DNA of 64,000 bases from Cephalopachus bancanus (Eukaryota > Chordata > Mammalia > Primates > Tarsiidae), in contig JAPVLO010000001.1 of assembly GCA_027257055.1 (NCBI GenBank), positions 12,919,501 through 12,983,500 on the forward strand, in the 5' to 3' direction. Below are positions 13,554-25,817 of the stretch, in pieces. The position numbers and the translations under genes were made by a program. The notes beneath the pieces were generated by a model. That model was not told the DNA's origin. It saw only the letters and a program-made list of their open reading frames with translations, and made no database searches. Every line of letters starts with the position of its first letter. Within the stretch, counting starts at the first letter, position 1.

Positions 13554-15474
13554 TGTGCAATCTTCAAAGTGCTTTTCATTAGTGTCTTCAGGGAAGACTA
13601 GATCTTCAGCATTTTTACTAAAAAAAAAAGCAAAAAAGGGTTATCGTCTTAATGTTTGAGTCATGTTGCAGTGATGCTTAGATGAACATGCAGGAGAAAC
13701 CGAATGGGGAAGAGAGTCCAAGTGTGTGTTCTTAGAGTCTTGGTGATAAGGAAAGCCAGGGAAGCTGAACAAATGGTGTCAGGTAGATCATCACCAGGGA
13801 GTCTTCAGAGTAGGTGTCGACGTGGACTGAGAGGTAAGTTAAAACAAGACCTCCAGAGAAATAAGGTGTTCCCCCAACTGGAAGAAGAAGCTTACAGTCT
13901 AAATAACTCACCAGTATACTCCCTGAGAAAGTGGGATGAATGATATTTCTGCTGTTATTACCTTCAGACCTTCATTTAAGATTTATGGTGCAGATCTCAA
14001 AAAAGATGTGCTTGGAATAAGAAGGAAAGGGTTTTTGGGGCAGCTTGCATGAGGGAGACAGTATCTAAAATACTAAGACCTGTGAGATGGAAAGGATGGT
14101 GTATTGAGACTCCAGAGAGTGTCAGACATTGAAATAATAATATGAAATATGACTGAAAATTGCGCAAAATGGCACACCATTCAAATCTGAACACTGCAAA
14201 CAGGCTCCGTGAATGTGAATAGGTAAGCCTCAGAATCTCTTGGAAAGTCTAGAGAAAGCTTACTATTTGTGTGCACATTGAAGACCACTGCCCTGGAATT
14301 GAGATTTCAGAGCAATCAGGTGCCAGCTAGTTCCATAGTTACGAAAAAAGAAAATAGTGAGGGAAAAATGTGAACTCAAAATGGAACTTAAACTCTCTCA
14401 TGTGGGCAGGAAAAAAGGTCGATTAAAATAAAAGTTACTCAGATATCATAGGAGATAAAATATATGTATATATATTATATGCATATGAAAACAAAATGAC
14501 CAAAAAATTAATAAAAGGAAGCAAGGTCATAGGTGTAAAACTCTTTAAGTTCCTTCCTACTCTTTCAAAACACATCATGTAACGTTAGATCTGCAAGCTC
14601 TTATGTAAAATTTACCTTAAATCCCATACATAATGAGTTCTGTTTTGAGAGTGCATTCATTAAATCCAGTTTGTTTGTAAGTCCTATAAAGTTAGCCTGG
14701 GTACCCCACTAACACAATCAGCTATACGGTGCAAGCTACATCACCACTGCTTTTATACTTGCTTCTGGACATCCAGAACTTGAAATAAGGATACTGCACT
14801 CTATGCAGAACTGTGTAATAAAGTACACAAAAGCACCACCACCGTGTGTAAGAGAATGCATGCAAATGACCATGTACACAAGACTCGTGAGCTAACTTAC
14901 TTGATTGGACATATGGGCACATGTTCGCCTCTTTGAAAGTTCACAGCTTGAAAGTTTACATGTAGGGGACTTACTGTAGTTTCTTGGAAGCTAATTGTGG
15001 CTCCCATGTGACTATCAGTTCCTTAGAGATGTTTCCTCCTCTGGGCCTTACCCCAGTGAGCACATCTTTTGGAATCATGTACACAGACAAGTGTAGACAT
15101 AGTTTCCTCTTTATCATCTACATTATCTCTTCTTTCTTACAATACACAATTCTTTCTGATGGTTTCTTTACAAAACAGTCTTTCATCTCCTCCAGTGAGA
15201 GATGTATTTTTGCATTTGGGGATGAGCTTTAAATACTATGTATTTTAAGAATAAGGACGTTAAACTGCTTGGTCTTCTTGTGCATGTTTTTGATTAGTTT
15301 TTACAGCATTAGGGGGTCAGAGAGGGTCAGTGAGGGGGCTTAGTCACTCAGTCTGTCAGTGGTCTGGGTTTCTAATGCGTGATCGCATAGGTGGCTACAC
15401 CCGCATGCAATATGCCAGCTGTCAGCAGGGCTCTGGTCCCTTTTCTGCTATTGTGTCAGGAGCCGAAGGTGGCT

Positions 15475-15605
15475 GAGTATATTCCTGTTGTGGACAAAAC
15501 TTTTGAAGGTCAATTTCCTCATCTGTGAAATGGGTGATAATCCTAAAATTCAGAATTGAGGTTTGAATCATGTTGTAAATGGTGCAGTATCCAGCTCAGA
15601 GTGCT
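15475..15605 (-). repeat. MIR-like SINE fragment
   Basis: The core tcctcatctgtgaaatgggt is diagnostic for MIR, and the flanks fit weakly. Confidence 0.6.
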
Positions 15606-15716
15606 AGCTGCTCAAGGTGAAATTGCAAAAACAAGTTCTACTTGGGCAGCCCCAGCTTCCACCATACACTATTCTTTGTTGACACTTCCCTTCCTTCAGA
15701 CGCCAGAGGCCCACTT

Positions 15717-16008
15717 TTTTTTTTTTTTTTTAATTGAGTTGGAGTCTCACTCTGTCGCCCAGACTGGAGTGCAGTGGCAGCTCCCGGCCACCGCAGCCTC
15801 GACCTGCTGGGCTCCGGCGATCCTTCCGCCTCATCCTTCCAAGTAGCCGGAATTACAGGTATGTGCTACCACGCCCAGCATTTTTTTATTTATTGTAGAG
15901 ATGAGGTCTTGCTGCCCAGGCGGGTCTCGAACCCGCGGGCTCAGGCAGTCCACTCATCTCAGCCTCCCAAAGGCACGGGATTACAGGCTGAGCCACCGAG
16001 CCCGGCTA
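15717..16008 (-). repeat. Young strepsirrhine Alu, antisense, with perfect target duplication
   Basis: The 12-base direct repeat agaggcccactt lies at 15705-15716 and 16009-16020. The element is a complete dimer with an intact complement of gggttcgagacccgcctggg and is among the best-preserved copies in the window. Confidence 0.95.
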
Positions 16009-16199
16009 AGAGGCCCACTTCCATGGGAGTCATCCCTCTATGAATCCGTCATTTAAAAAAAATTTTCTATGCAACTCCATTCTTCACAAAACACAGTTTA
16101 TATGGGTAGCTACAATAATGGTTCAGCTCTGTGGCTGAATTTGGAAATAACTTTGCTTCTTTTTTTCTCCTTTTTTTATTGGTCTCTCTTGTTTATGTC

Positions 16200-16265
16200 T
16201 TTATCCTAGACCAGCAGTCGCCACACAGTAAGCGCTCAACAAATACTTGCCGAATGAATACATAT
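16200..16265 (+). repeat. L2/MIR-type 3' end fragment
   Basis: The segment cacagtaagcgctcaacaaa followed by tacttgccgaatgaat matches the common L2/MIR tail block. Confidence 0.55.
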
Positions 16266-16544
16266 GTAAAAGAAATATATTCTCTGTGCTCCTTTCATTA
16301 AAACAGAATTAGCTTCTAATCGAGAAATCAAAGGAAGCACAATTTGGCAAGGTTCAAAATGTACCGTCGAGATGCGTCAGACATGGTTTGTCAGCGTGTT
16401 TTTAAACAAGAAGGCCCTTTATAATATATTCTCTTCTATTACCTGAAAATGGACAGAAATGAGGTCTTCCATGAATGCTGTTCTGAGAAATGTGTTGCTG
16501 GAAATAACAGGAGAACACGGTTGCGCTGCTCACCACCTGTGACG

Positions 16545-16720
16545 CAGTTGTTCATTCAACAAATACTAATTAAGTGTGTCCTGTGAGTCTGGCTTCCCCT
16601 CCGAGGGCCTCGCAGACCAGGCAGGGAGATAAATGAGCAAATGACGCGTTAAGCAGAGTCACAGCAACGGGGCGAGGCTGTAGGGGACACAGACCACAAG
16701 AGCGTCTCACTCTCAGTAAG
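16545..16720 (+). repeat. L2-like LINE fragment
   Basis: The block ttcattcaacaaatactaat followed by an aagtgtgtcctgtgagtctgg segment and later gataaatgagcaaatga resembles L2-derived sequence. It is diverged. Confidence 0.5.
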
Positions 16721-16953
16721 ACCTGTGGGCAGCATGGGGAGGGAGAGGGACCATGTGGGTGATGATGGGGTGGCAGTGAACTGCTTCTCCCACTAAAAAA
16801 AAAATTTAAAAGCTATAGCAAGGTTGTAATGGATTATGGCTCAGTAGAAGCCCTGTCTGTCCAAATTGAGCTGGCTGTAAGTCCACACTACCTTCACTCA
16901 TGTACAAGGTCTCACAGTGAAGTTTACAAACTCATCCTAGAAAAAGTGCTCCA

Positions 16954-17241
16954 GCCGGGCATGATGGCTCAAGCCTGTCATCTCAACACTTTGGGAGGCC
17001 GAGGTGAGAGGATTGCCTGAACCCAGGGGTTCGAGACCACCCTGGGTAACTTGGTGAGACCTCATCTCTACAACATATCGAAACATTAGCTGGGTGTGGT
17101 GGCGTGCACCTGTAGTTCCAGCTACTTGGAAGGCTGAGGCGGAAGGCTTGCCTGAGCCCAGCAGGGTGACCCTGGGGTAGCTGTGTGTGTGCCACTGCAC
17201 TCCAGCCTGGGTGACAGAGTGAGACTCTGACTCAAAAAAAA
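16954..17241 (+). repeat. Alu SINE, sense
   Basis: It is a full dimer from gccgggcatgatggctcaag to gactctgactcaaaaaaaa. The left monomer has a gattgcctgaacccaggggt block typical of the older strepsirrhine Alus here. Confidence 0.92.
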
Positions 17242-17244
17242 TGG

Positions 17245-18140
17245 TCTATACCTCATTGTTGAATATCACTATAGACACCTTTGAAGTTCTCCCCTTGGGA
17301 AGTTATGCACCGATGCCAGTCCCTCGTCCACCCATCAAAGCAATTTGGGAACTTTTTCTGGAATGGCCATCAGAGTTCTTCATCATATTACCCTTGATGT
17401 CCTGAATGTCTCAAAATTTCTTCCTTTCAATATTTCCTTTATCTCCAGTTAAAGAAAAACATCATTGGGGTCCAGATCAGGTGAGCAGGGAGGCTGCTCC
17501 AATACACTTATTTGTTTACTGGCTAAAAACTCCCTCACAGACAGTGCTGTGTGAGCTGGTGCATTGTCCTACTGCAAGAGTTTCTTCCAGACCATTTTTG
17601 CACTCACTGTCCTCATGCTAAGATTTTTCAGTTAAGATTTTCCTGTTTCTCTATTGATCCTTATTTGGTCTGCTATGCTTCTTACAGTCAGCCAATGATT
17701 TTGATGCACAATTCGATGTATTTTTACATGTTTTTGTCAGTTCTGCTTATTGCTGACTGTCCTGACCTCTCTTCATCAGTGATGCTTTCTTTTCCCTCTA
17801 AAAAGGTTTAATCCATTTGTACACTGCCATTCTCTCCATGGCATTACCCCCATCAACTTGGACTAACATGTCCCTCATTTCACTTCCACCCTTGCCAAGT
17901 TTAACAAGAGATTTAATGTTTGTTCGTTACTCTAATTCAAACTCTGACATTCCCATGACGGCACACAAAAACATGCAACCACAATAATGAACGCCACTCA
18001 TCAAGTCCCTGCCACACGTTGACGTGAGCACAGCTGTGAGACACTGATCTGCAAAGGTTATGAAACCTTGCTGAGTTGTTTTTACAGTGCTGCCAACATC
18101 AGCACACAGTGGCAAGATCGCGAACTTAATTGTCCCATCT
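17245..18140 (-). mobile_element. Mariner transposon fossil with internally deleted transposase
   Basis: On the minus strand the order is NIKSLVKLGKGG, then MAVYKWIKPF, then INRETGKILTEKS-like helix-turn-helix sequence, then directly DNAPAHTA-equivalent sequence (near 17545-17565), then LEQPPCSPDLDPND near 17470-17510. These are standard blocks of a mariner transposase. The central catalytic part between the DNA-binding region and the second Asp block is missing, and frameshifts and stops are frequent. I did not find clear terminal inverted repeats; the Alu at 16954 abuts the left side. Confidence 0.8.
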
Positions 18141-18450
18141 CATATGTAGGTAGCTCTGACATTAATTAAGTATCTTTTGGGTCCTGGGTCCCATGCTTGG
18201 TGCTTAGTTTGCTCTGAAACTAAGCAAAATCACAGCAGATGCTTTGGAAATGGAGGTTAGCTGCACACACAGATACGGATATTCTTCTGATAAACAAGCT
18301 TCTCCTCCCTCTTTTTTCCATAGATTAAATTTGCAGGTGTGTTGATCTCGGTAAAAATGGGACCAAGTAAATTGTGTCCTGGTGCAGATGGTGACTTAAA
18401 AGCCACCAACATGCCTTAGCAAAAATTCCAGAAGAATATTCTTTTGAAAC

Positions 18451-18755
18451 TGGATGCTGTAGCACACGCCTATAATCCCACTTCTTTGGGAAGCTGAGGT
18501 AGGAGGATTGCTGGAGGCCATGAGTACAAGCCCAGCCTGGGCAACATTACAAGACATCATCTCTCATGTCATCATCATGATTTACAAAAACAAATATTAA
18601 AAAATAGCTGGACATCATGGTGTGCATCTGTAGTCTCAGGTAATAGGGAAGCAAAGGTTGGAAGATTGCTTGAAGTTACAGCGAGCTATGATTGCATCAC
18701 TGTACTCCAGCCTGGGTGACAGAACAAGACTCTATCTCAGGGAAAAAAAAAGGAA
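18451..18755 (+). repeat. Old Alu, sense
   Basis: The diverged dimer starts near ggatgctgtagcacacgcct and ends gactctatctcagggaaaaa. Many CpG-decay and random changes suggest an early primate copy. Confidence 0.87.
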
Positions 18756-19384
18756 AGGAAAATAAATTTTAAAATATCAAAAAATAAAATAAAAAATATT
18801 TTGCACAAAAAAAGTTGATCTACGAACAGAACTTAAACATGACACAAGGCCTGTATCGTTCTACAGCAGCCCAGATAAGAGTTTATGATGTGATGAAACT
18901 CTAGGAATATAAGATCTTTCTCCGCTACAGTCAGGGCACCAGAACATGCCCTAAAGGTATTCTGTGATCACAGAATTTCAATTCTGTCAATTTCATTGAC
19001 ATTACCAAGTAGTTGCAAGTGTTTTATGCATAAATCTTAGGACTAAAAAAAAAATTAAGAAAACTCTTAATGTCAATTTATTTTTAATAGCTCTTTACTC
19101 CATATTTGCAAATGAACTTTCAGCTCATGTGCACATATGTAGGCACCCAGAAAAAGCCACAAATCAGACTTTAATCGCTAACTGTGGTTTTCTAATTTTA
19201 TAAAGAGTGACTAGCTCTGACCCCTAGAGATTCCAATTTAGTTGTTAGGGAGTAGGACAGGAAATGGTGCTGTCTGAGTCGTCAATGAAGCATCCCTATA
19301 ATCCAACTTTGCTGAACCCCAGACCACACTTGAAGGAACCCTGTCCTGTCTCTCATGATTGATTTCTAGTTGCACAAGGTGAAT

Positions 19385-19615
19385 GATGTTGATGACGATC
19401 ACAGCTGGAATTTAGTGGTGTTTACTATGCGCTGACCTCACGCTAAGTATCCTTACTCTTTAGAACCACTCAACAGAGTAGGACAGTCTTACTGATCACT
19501 GTCAGAGGAGGACACTGAATCACAGGACAGTGGCATAGCTAGTTCAACGTCATACCACTAAGCTTTGAATCCTGGAGTACAGTCTCCCTGCGGTCTCCTA
19601 CCAAGCCATGCTACT
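19385..19615 (+). repeat. MIR SINE
   Basis: The order of blocks (a 'tactatgcgctgacctcacgc' region, gaggacactgaatcacagga, and a terminal ccaagccatgctac) follows the MIR layout over about 230 bases. Confidence 0.6.
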
Positions 19616-19689
19616 TTTATTTATAATTGTTCTACACCAAAAAAAAAAAAGCTTTTTTCCCCGCATCTGAAATAAGCCTTGAAGGAATG

Positions 19690-19960
19690 AATATTCTACC
19701 AGTTATGTATTGTTGCATAACAACCCAACCAGAACCTACAGATTTGAATAAAGTGATGATTGTTTTACTTTATCTCTCAGACTCCGGGTGTCAACTCAGC
19801 TCCTCTGTGATTTTCACTCGAGGTCCTCAGGTGACTGGAATCTTCTGGGAGCCTGTTACTTACGTGTCCGCTGCCTCAGCCTTCTAAGGACTGGGACTCG
19901 CTGGGAGACTCCATCTCTGTGGGGTCTCTCCACAAAGCTTAGGCTGCATGGCAGCCTCAG
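19690..19960 (+). repeat. Old mammalian interspersed repeat, family not named
   Basis: It begins with a 'tattgttgcataacaaccca' block followed by diverged sequence. The same opening block recurs at 21890 and near 56265. I recognise the type as a mammal-wide fossil but cannot name the family with confidence. Confidence 0.5.
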
Positions 19961-20761
19961 GGTACTGGGCATCTTACTTGCAGAATCAGTGCTTCGAAGA
20001 CTCGTGCTTCGGGAGAAAAATGGCTCATAAATGGGGCATCAATTTTAGGAGCTGGCCTTGGAAGCCGTGAGTCTCATTTCTGCTCCATTCGCTCCATCAG
20101 CACAATCCCAAAAACCCGTCCAGGTGTAGGAAAGGAGAAAGAGATGCTCCTTCTTGTAGGATGAGAAATACTGCTACGGCTAGCTTTTTGGAAAACACAG
20201 TCCACCTCAATCCAGCTTCTGAACAAAGCAGTACGTATCCCTCTCACCTGTGAAATGTACTCCCCACCACCGCCCCCCAACTCTGAAAATCCTCCTTCAC
20301 CATCTCATTAGGCTGAGGCTCAAGGTTCAAATCTCATCTAAATCAGATCGAGGTGGACAGGCTCTTCAGTAAAGAGTCCCTAGAGGGACGGCTCATCATA
20401 CTTGATGTCTTCTTCCATCTGAAGATTTGCTACCTAAAATCTCAAGTTACCCGCTGCCTGACAGAGCCAACATTCACTGGTGGGACAAGCAGAGATAATT
20501 GTCATATGTGCTCTTGCTCAACGAAAGGAATTCAGGTGACCCACAGTGATCACTGGTGTGCAGCAGTACCAGACAACAGCTAGATACAAGCTGCTAGTAC
20601 CCCAGTGAAGACTGATTCCTGGTGCCTGGAAATAATTTTCCAAAGCTTGTATGTCAATTTCATCCTTTGAATAATCATTTCTAACCCACGAGAGGTGGAC
20701 TCATGTTTAGGGTTGGTCATTTTCTCAGTCTCCTTCTTGCCCAAAAGGTTTCTTTGTGTTG

Positions 20762-20920
20762 TTGTTTTTTAGAGATAGGGTCTTGTGGGGTTGCCCAGGC
20801 TGGAGTGCAGTGCCCGTTCACAGGTGTGATCATAGCCCACTGCGGCCTTGAACTTCTATCCTCCAGTGATTTTCTACTCAGCCTCCCAAGTCGCTGGGAC
20901 CACACCACTGCACCCAGACA
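20762..20920 (-). repeat. Alu left-monomer (FLAM-like), antisense
   Basis: A single monomer contains gcccaggctggagtgcagtg and agcctcccaagtcgctggga without the second arm. Confidence 0.8.
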
Positions 20921-21280
20921 AAAGTCTGAGATACCAAAGTCTCTTTATTTTCACTGTAAACTGATACAATTTCTTTAAAACCTTTGTGAGTTTGTGTGTC
21001 CCTTTATAATCCACTCTATTAGTAAAGAGCCTCATCCACAAATCTCTTTGAGATCATTTCTTTCCTACTTTGGGGCTCTCTGCAGCATTTCGGTGGGACA
21101 CTCCCCTTGATATTCTTAGAAGACCTGTGGTTTTGGTTCTTTGAAACGACCTATGAAGCGTCTCTTCGAATCTTTCTGAGATCTTACTAAAGGGTCTCAC
21201 GGGCATGTCTTTGGTTTCATCTTCAGATCATGTTTTTCAAAAATGCCTTGGACTTTCTCTCTACTTGGAAGCCATTTATT

Positions 21281-21282
21281 TT

Positions 21283-21319
<37 letters not shown>
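21281..21319 (+). repeat. (TC)n microsatellite
   Basis: About 19 perfect ct units sit at the T-rich side of the partial Alu that follows. Confidence 0.95.
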
Positions 21320-21320
<1 letters not shown>

Positions 21321-21421
21321 GAGATGAGATCTTGTCAAGTTGCCCAGGCTGGTCTCAGGCAATCCTCGTGCCTTGGCCTCTCAAAGTACTGGGATTCCAG
21401 AAGTGAGTCACTGTGCCCAGT
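21320..21421 (-). repeat. Partial Alu, antisense
   Basis: It covers about 100 bases of one monomer, with gttgcccaggctggtctcag and ttggcctctcaaagtactgg. Confidence 0.8.
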
Positions 21422-21879
21422 GGTATGAAGTCATTTCTTAATGTTAGTATTCTTTGCCATCTGAAGAGGATGGTAGGAAGCACCATTTTATTTTTCAACC
21501 CAGAAAGTCTTCATTCCTTTATAGTTAATATTTATTTACCGCATCTCATTATTATCATGTTTTCCTCTGGGCAGTTAGAAAAATTCAGTAGGCAACTCTA
21601 ACACTGCCTGGAAGTCTCCTTGGCCAGATCACCCAGTTCATTTTCTGTGTTTTCTATTTTCCACATGACTGGAGGTGAGAGAGTATTGCTAAGCTTTTCA
21701 CTGCGACTAAAAAGTGTCATGTTTCCTACCTCTTCCTTGCTCACCTTTAAGCCCCACTATGAGCTTTCTCGAGGGCCACCAAGTTTCTATTAACAGTCTC
21801 TTCTTTGTTCCTCTTGTATCTCATGATGTTTACTTGTTTAATTATCCTTTTTATAGCAGCAGTCACTTCCAGGTACCAA

Positions 21880-22360
21880 CAGCTGTTAAGAGGTGTCTAT
21901 TATTGTATAACAAACCTTTCCAAAATCTAGTAGCTGAAGACACCAAAGAAGACTTTGGTATTCTCTCTCATAGTTTCGGTCTTTGGTTGGGTGCAGCTAA
22001 GAAGTTCTTACATAGGTTCTCTTATGACTGTAATCAGACAATGTCTGGGACTAAGATTGGGATTGTTGGGAGACACAGATCATTGCATTCCTGGTATTTG
22101 GGATTTTTTAAAAAAGCCTGGATGGTTGAGAGAGCAGCTGGGGTCCTCTGGCTTCTCCCCATGTTTGGCACAGCATGGCTGCTTCAGGGTATACAGTCTC
22201 CTTCCATGGCAGTCAGGGCTACCTAGTCCTGTGTCCCAGGAAAGTGAGGGCCAGGCAGAAGCCATATTACAATTGGCCCAGTCTTAGAAGGGACAGCATC
22301 ATCTTCTAACCATTTCTATTCACTGGGGCAACCACAGAGACCCTCCCTGGCGCAAGGTTT
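21880..22360 (+). repeat. Old mammalian interspersed repeat, same unnamed family as 19690
   Basis: It opens tattattgtataacaaacct and continues through cttggttgggtgcagc-type and cagaagccatattac-type blocks. At about 480 bp it is the longest copy here. Confidence 0.5.
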
Positions 22361-23159
22361 TGGAAGAGCATATGGGGCTCAAATTACGATTGAAGCCAGC
22401 TTCAGAAAATCCTTTAAGGCGTTCGACTTGCTAACGCTGATGTTAAAAATTGGGTTGGTTCGTTCACTTTCTAGAAGCTTATGAACTGCTATGTTCAAGC
22501 ACGTTGAAAGTCACTGGAATAACGCTCATTAATTAGAGGATTGCTTATTTGGGGTATTTTCTGTTCTTAAACGTTGGCTGCTCTTGGGAGCCCTATATAA
22601 TAACTGACTTACAAAGATGTCCACTGAGTTAGAAAATTAACTTTGTTCTTTTCCATTTTCCTTTGGACGATCCCCCTTATTTCTTGGTTACGGTGGACCA
22701 AAAAGTGAGCCAAGCACTTTCCATACAATATCTGTTTTATTCCTGTGAGATAGTTACAAGTATCACCATTTCATGCACAAACGTTCCTGGGAGAAGGAAT
22801 GCTGCTTCTGACTCTGTGAGGCTGCGGGCGGCAGTTTCTTGTTTTCCCATTTAGAATGAGTTCGCAAACAGACGCATAGAGTGGCGCGAGCAAGGAGTTT
22901 TTAAAAATTTTTATCTCTTATGGCCTGTGCATTTCGGGTTTTGCTCAGGAATTGGTTGCCAGTTACAATTTCCATAAGGATGTCTCCTGTATTTTCTTTT
23001 TTTTTTCCTCTCTTTTTTAAAATAGAGTCCAGATTTTATTTCAGACAAAATATCTGGGTCGTAATAGAAAAAACCAAAACAAACCAATTCTATACTAGTG
23101 ACTTGCTTGAACGTTGTTGGGAAATATTAAAAATGAACCCCCAAAAAGAGAGAAAAACT

Positions 23160-23515
23160 GCATTTTTAAAGGTTCTTATGGTTTGAGGTTTTACATTTAG
23201 GTCTCTGATCCATTTAGAGTTAATTTTTGTGTATGGGGATAGATAGGGGTCCTGTTTGAATCTTCTGCCTATGGTCAGCCGGTGGACCTTGAACAGCTAC
23301 TGTAATACTATAAGAAGAGGATCGACAGTAGCAGAAAACTACAGGGACGGGCGAGGGAGGGACAGGGAGGTGGGATTAACGGTGGTCGACATCTGCCTGG
23401 GGAAGGAGGGGCACACCTCATCAATGAGGGAACCTGCCCAATGAACATTTGTACACCTAACCCTTAATTGTACCCCACAATTTTAAAATAAAGAAATACA
23501 GTAAACATTTTAAAA
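23160..23515 (+). mobile_element. L1 insertion with inverted 5' segment (twin-priming structure)
   Basis: Bases 23190-23278 (ggtctctgatccatttagag, then gataggggtcctgtttgaat) are L1 ORF2 sequence in antisense. From about 23280 the strand switches: ggtgggattaacggtggtcg through aatgaacatttgtacaccta to an aaataaagaaat tail is the L1 3' UTR in sense. Such a head-inverted, 3'-intact structure is the usual product of twin priming. Confidence 0.7.
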
Positions 23516-23519
23516 AGTG

Positions 23520-23790
23520 TATTTATCTATTTTAAAATGTTATTTTATTATGGAGATGTGGGGTACAAGTGAGGATTGGCTACATCAATAGCCTGCATGG
23601 GGGTGAAGTGTAGGCTGCTAACTGGCCCTCACTCCCCCAGGAAGTGGACCAGGTACTCTCCTGCTTGTCACATGTCCCTAGCCCTCCTTCCTCCTTCCCT
23701 CTCCCACCCCCTAGCAGGGCCCAGTGATCGCAGATCCATCCCTCGTGCTACCGTGACTAATGTTCAGGGTAATTTATGAGTGAGAACCCA
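23520..23790 (-). mobile_element. L1 3' end fragment, antisense
   Basis: The T-rich start (ttattttattatggagatgt) then ggggtacaagtgaggattgg is the complement of an L1 3' UTR. It abuts the A-rich tail of the sense L1 to its left, so the two elements meet tail to tail. Confidence 0.7.
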
Positions 23791-24539
23791 GGCAAAGAAG
23801 AGGACTCTTCCAAGACAGGGGAACGGGCAGAAACAGTCTCCGGAAAGCTGCTGCTTCTGCACCCAGCGATGGTTGAGCCATGATTTTCATTCTTATGGGT
23901 GTTGAGGAGTGGCTTTTGGGGTGGGTTTTTCCCAGAAATGGGTGGTCTTAGAGCCGAGTCTCTGTTTCTCCTCCCTCATGTGGGTCTGGGGCGTTTTAGA
24001 CCTTACAGGGAGATACCAGGACGGTCATAGCACCCTAGTGGGTGGAGATTTTGTAAAACCACAGTCCTGATGATGTTATAATGAGTGCATAGTGAGGGTA
24101 AAAGAGGTCGTGGTCATCTGAGGTCAACCTGAGCTTTGGATGCACATGGCCCTGGGGCTCTAAACTAGTTTCTGCCTTGGTGGTCAGCTCTCCACCAACC
24201 ACAGGCATTATGGGTAAATGGACTAAAGTGTCCACCTCCTTGCTTGCATAGTTTTGCACCAGTTGCCGCAGGCATCCATGGGGTTGGAAATTTCTTACAG
24301 TCCTGACATTTTCCTAGTCTAACCTGCTGTCACAACTACGCTGAGACTTTTGAGAGCCTCGCCCAAGACCTCGTTTAAAGTTATTTTTCTGCACCATGAC
24401 CACCCCCAGCACAGACACACACAAGGCTGTGGCCCTCACCTGGTCTATTTCTTCTCATCTGCATAACACGTATCACATTCTAATATATGATGGTATTCAC
24501 CTGTTTGCTGTGTTTCTTTTTTCTTTTTTCTTTTTTCTT

Positions 24540-24831
24540 TTCTTTTTTTTAGTTGGAGTCTCACTCTGTCGCCCAGGCTGGAGTGCAGTGGCACACTCAC
24601 GGCCACCCTAGTGTCAACCTGCTGGGCTCAAGGGATTCTTCTGCCTCAGCCTTCCAAGGAGTTGGAACTACAGGCGCATGCTACCACACCTGGCTAATTT
24701 TTTGATTTATTATAGAGACGAGGTCTCACCATGCTTGCCCAGGCTAGTCTCGAGCCCGTGGACTCAGGCAATCCCCTCACCTTGGCCTCCCCAAGTGCTG
24801 GGATGACTGGCTTGAGCCACCACGTCCGGCC
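24540..24831 (-). repeat. Alu SINE, antisense
   Basis: A full dimer follows a tcttttttc-repeat pyrimidine tract (24509-24549), which is a decayed poly(A) tail. The head ends gccaccacgtccggcc. Confidence 0.92.
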
Positions 24832-24914
24832 TCTTTTTTCTTTTTCTTACTGACTTCAATAGGGTAGAGGAAGGCAAGGGACATTTTTTTTTAATTCACT
24901 AATTTATCTCTGTG

Positions 24915-25050
24915 AATACTGGTTGACTGCATATGACTAAATGAATGAGTGAATGAATAAAAAGTCACACTGAGATTTCAACCCGGGTCCATCTGATTCC
25001 AAAGCCCTTAATTTTCACCATTATACATCATCGTCTTCCCAAAGCTAGGC
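24915..25050 (+). repeat. MIR-like SINE remnant
   Basis: The blocks gaatgagtgaatgaataaaa and ttcaacccgggtccatctga with a following ccaaagcccttaa fit the MIR 3' half. Confidence 0.5.
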
Positions 25051-25817
25051 ACAGAGATGGCCGTCATTATGTGGAGTCATCATGAGAGAAAAATACAGCA
25101 GCCTCAGTTAAATAACTCAGAAGCCCAACAATATTACCTGTGCTCGTGTCAAGAATTCCTAAAGATTAGTAAAGCTACTAAATTAGTAAAATAATTCAAG
25201 GTGTTAGCTCTTACTCTTTAAAATCTCTCTATCCTATAAGTGTTTCTCCTGTTGTCTGTTTTGTCCATTTTAGAGCATTTTAAGGGTCAAGCTTACTCAT
25301 TTCCTGCAGGAAGCTTCGAACAGGCCCCTGGCAAGAGAATTTGCTGCCCCTCCTGGTTTCTGTTTCCCCGCCTCTAACGTCATGAGGACGCGTTCACACA
25401 GACCTTCATTTCCACATGTGTTAGGTCCTAAGAATACAAACGTTAAGCTGCTGTGTCCTCTGACCTCTTGGTGAAGCTTTCCAACCCCATCTCCAGGCTT
25501 TTTACCTTTGCAGGTGGCTGAGTCCCAGGAGAAGTCCTTCACCTTCCAAGGGGCATATTCCTTAGCAGGCGAAGTCATCCTCCAGCGCCAAGATCAAAAA
25601 TGACTTTTGTCTTTGGTGGTCACTGGCAGTTCAGGTTAGACCAGAGAAACTTGAGTGGAGAGGGAGATGAGCTAGGGTTCCCTGCAGTCAGAATGCACAG
25701 GAGCTGTGGCCACGGTGGTAAGCCGGGTGAGAGAGCAGCTCCAGTCCCCAGCCAGGTACTGATGTAGCCGTGGGCTCTTAATAACAAGCCCCATCCCTGT
25801 TTGTCTCCCTCTTTCAG

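Larger units (their letters stand above)
12226..25817 (+). other. MYO16: MYO16 intron (13.6 kb)
   Basis: The intron has gt at 12226 and a strong acceptor (ctccctctttcag) ending at 25817. It holds two mariner fossils (12923 and 17245), Alus at 15717, 16954, 18451, 20762, 21320 and 24540, MIRs, two copies of an unnamed old repeat (19690, 21880) and an L1 cluster at 23160-23790. The parts at 13700-15460, 18760-19390 and 24840-25810 show no gene that I can support. Confidence 0.85.
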
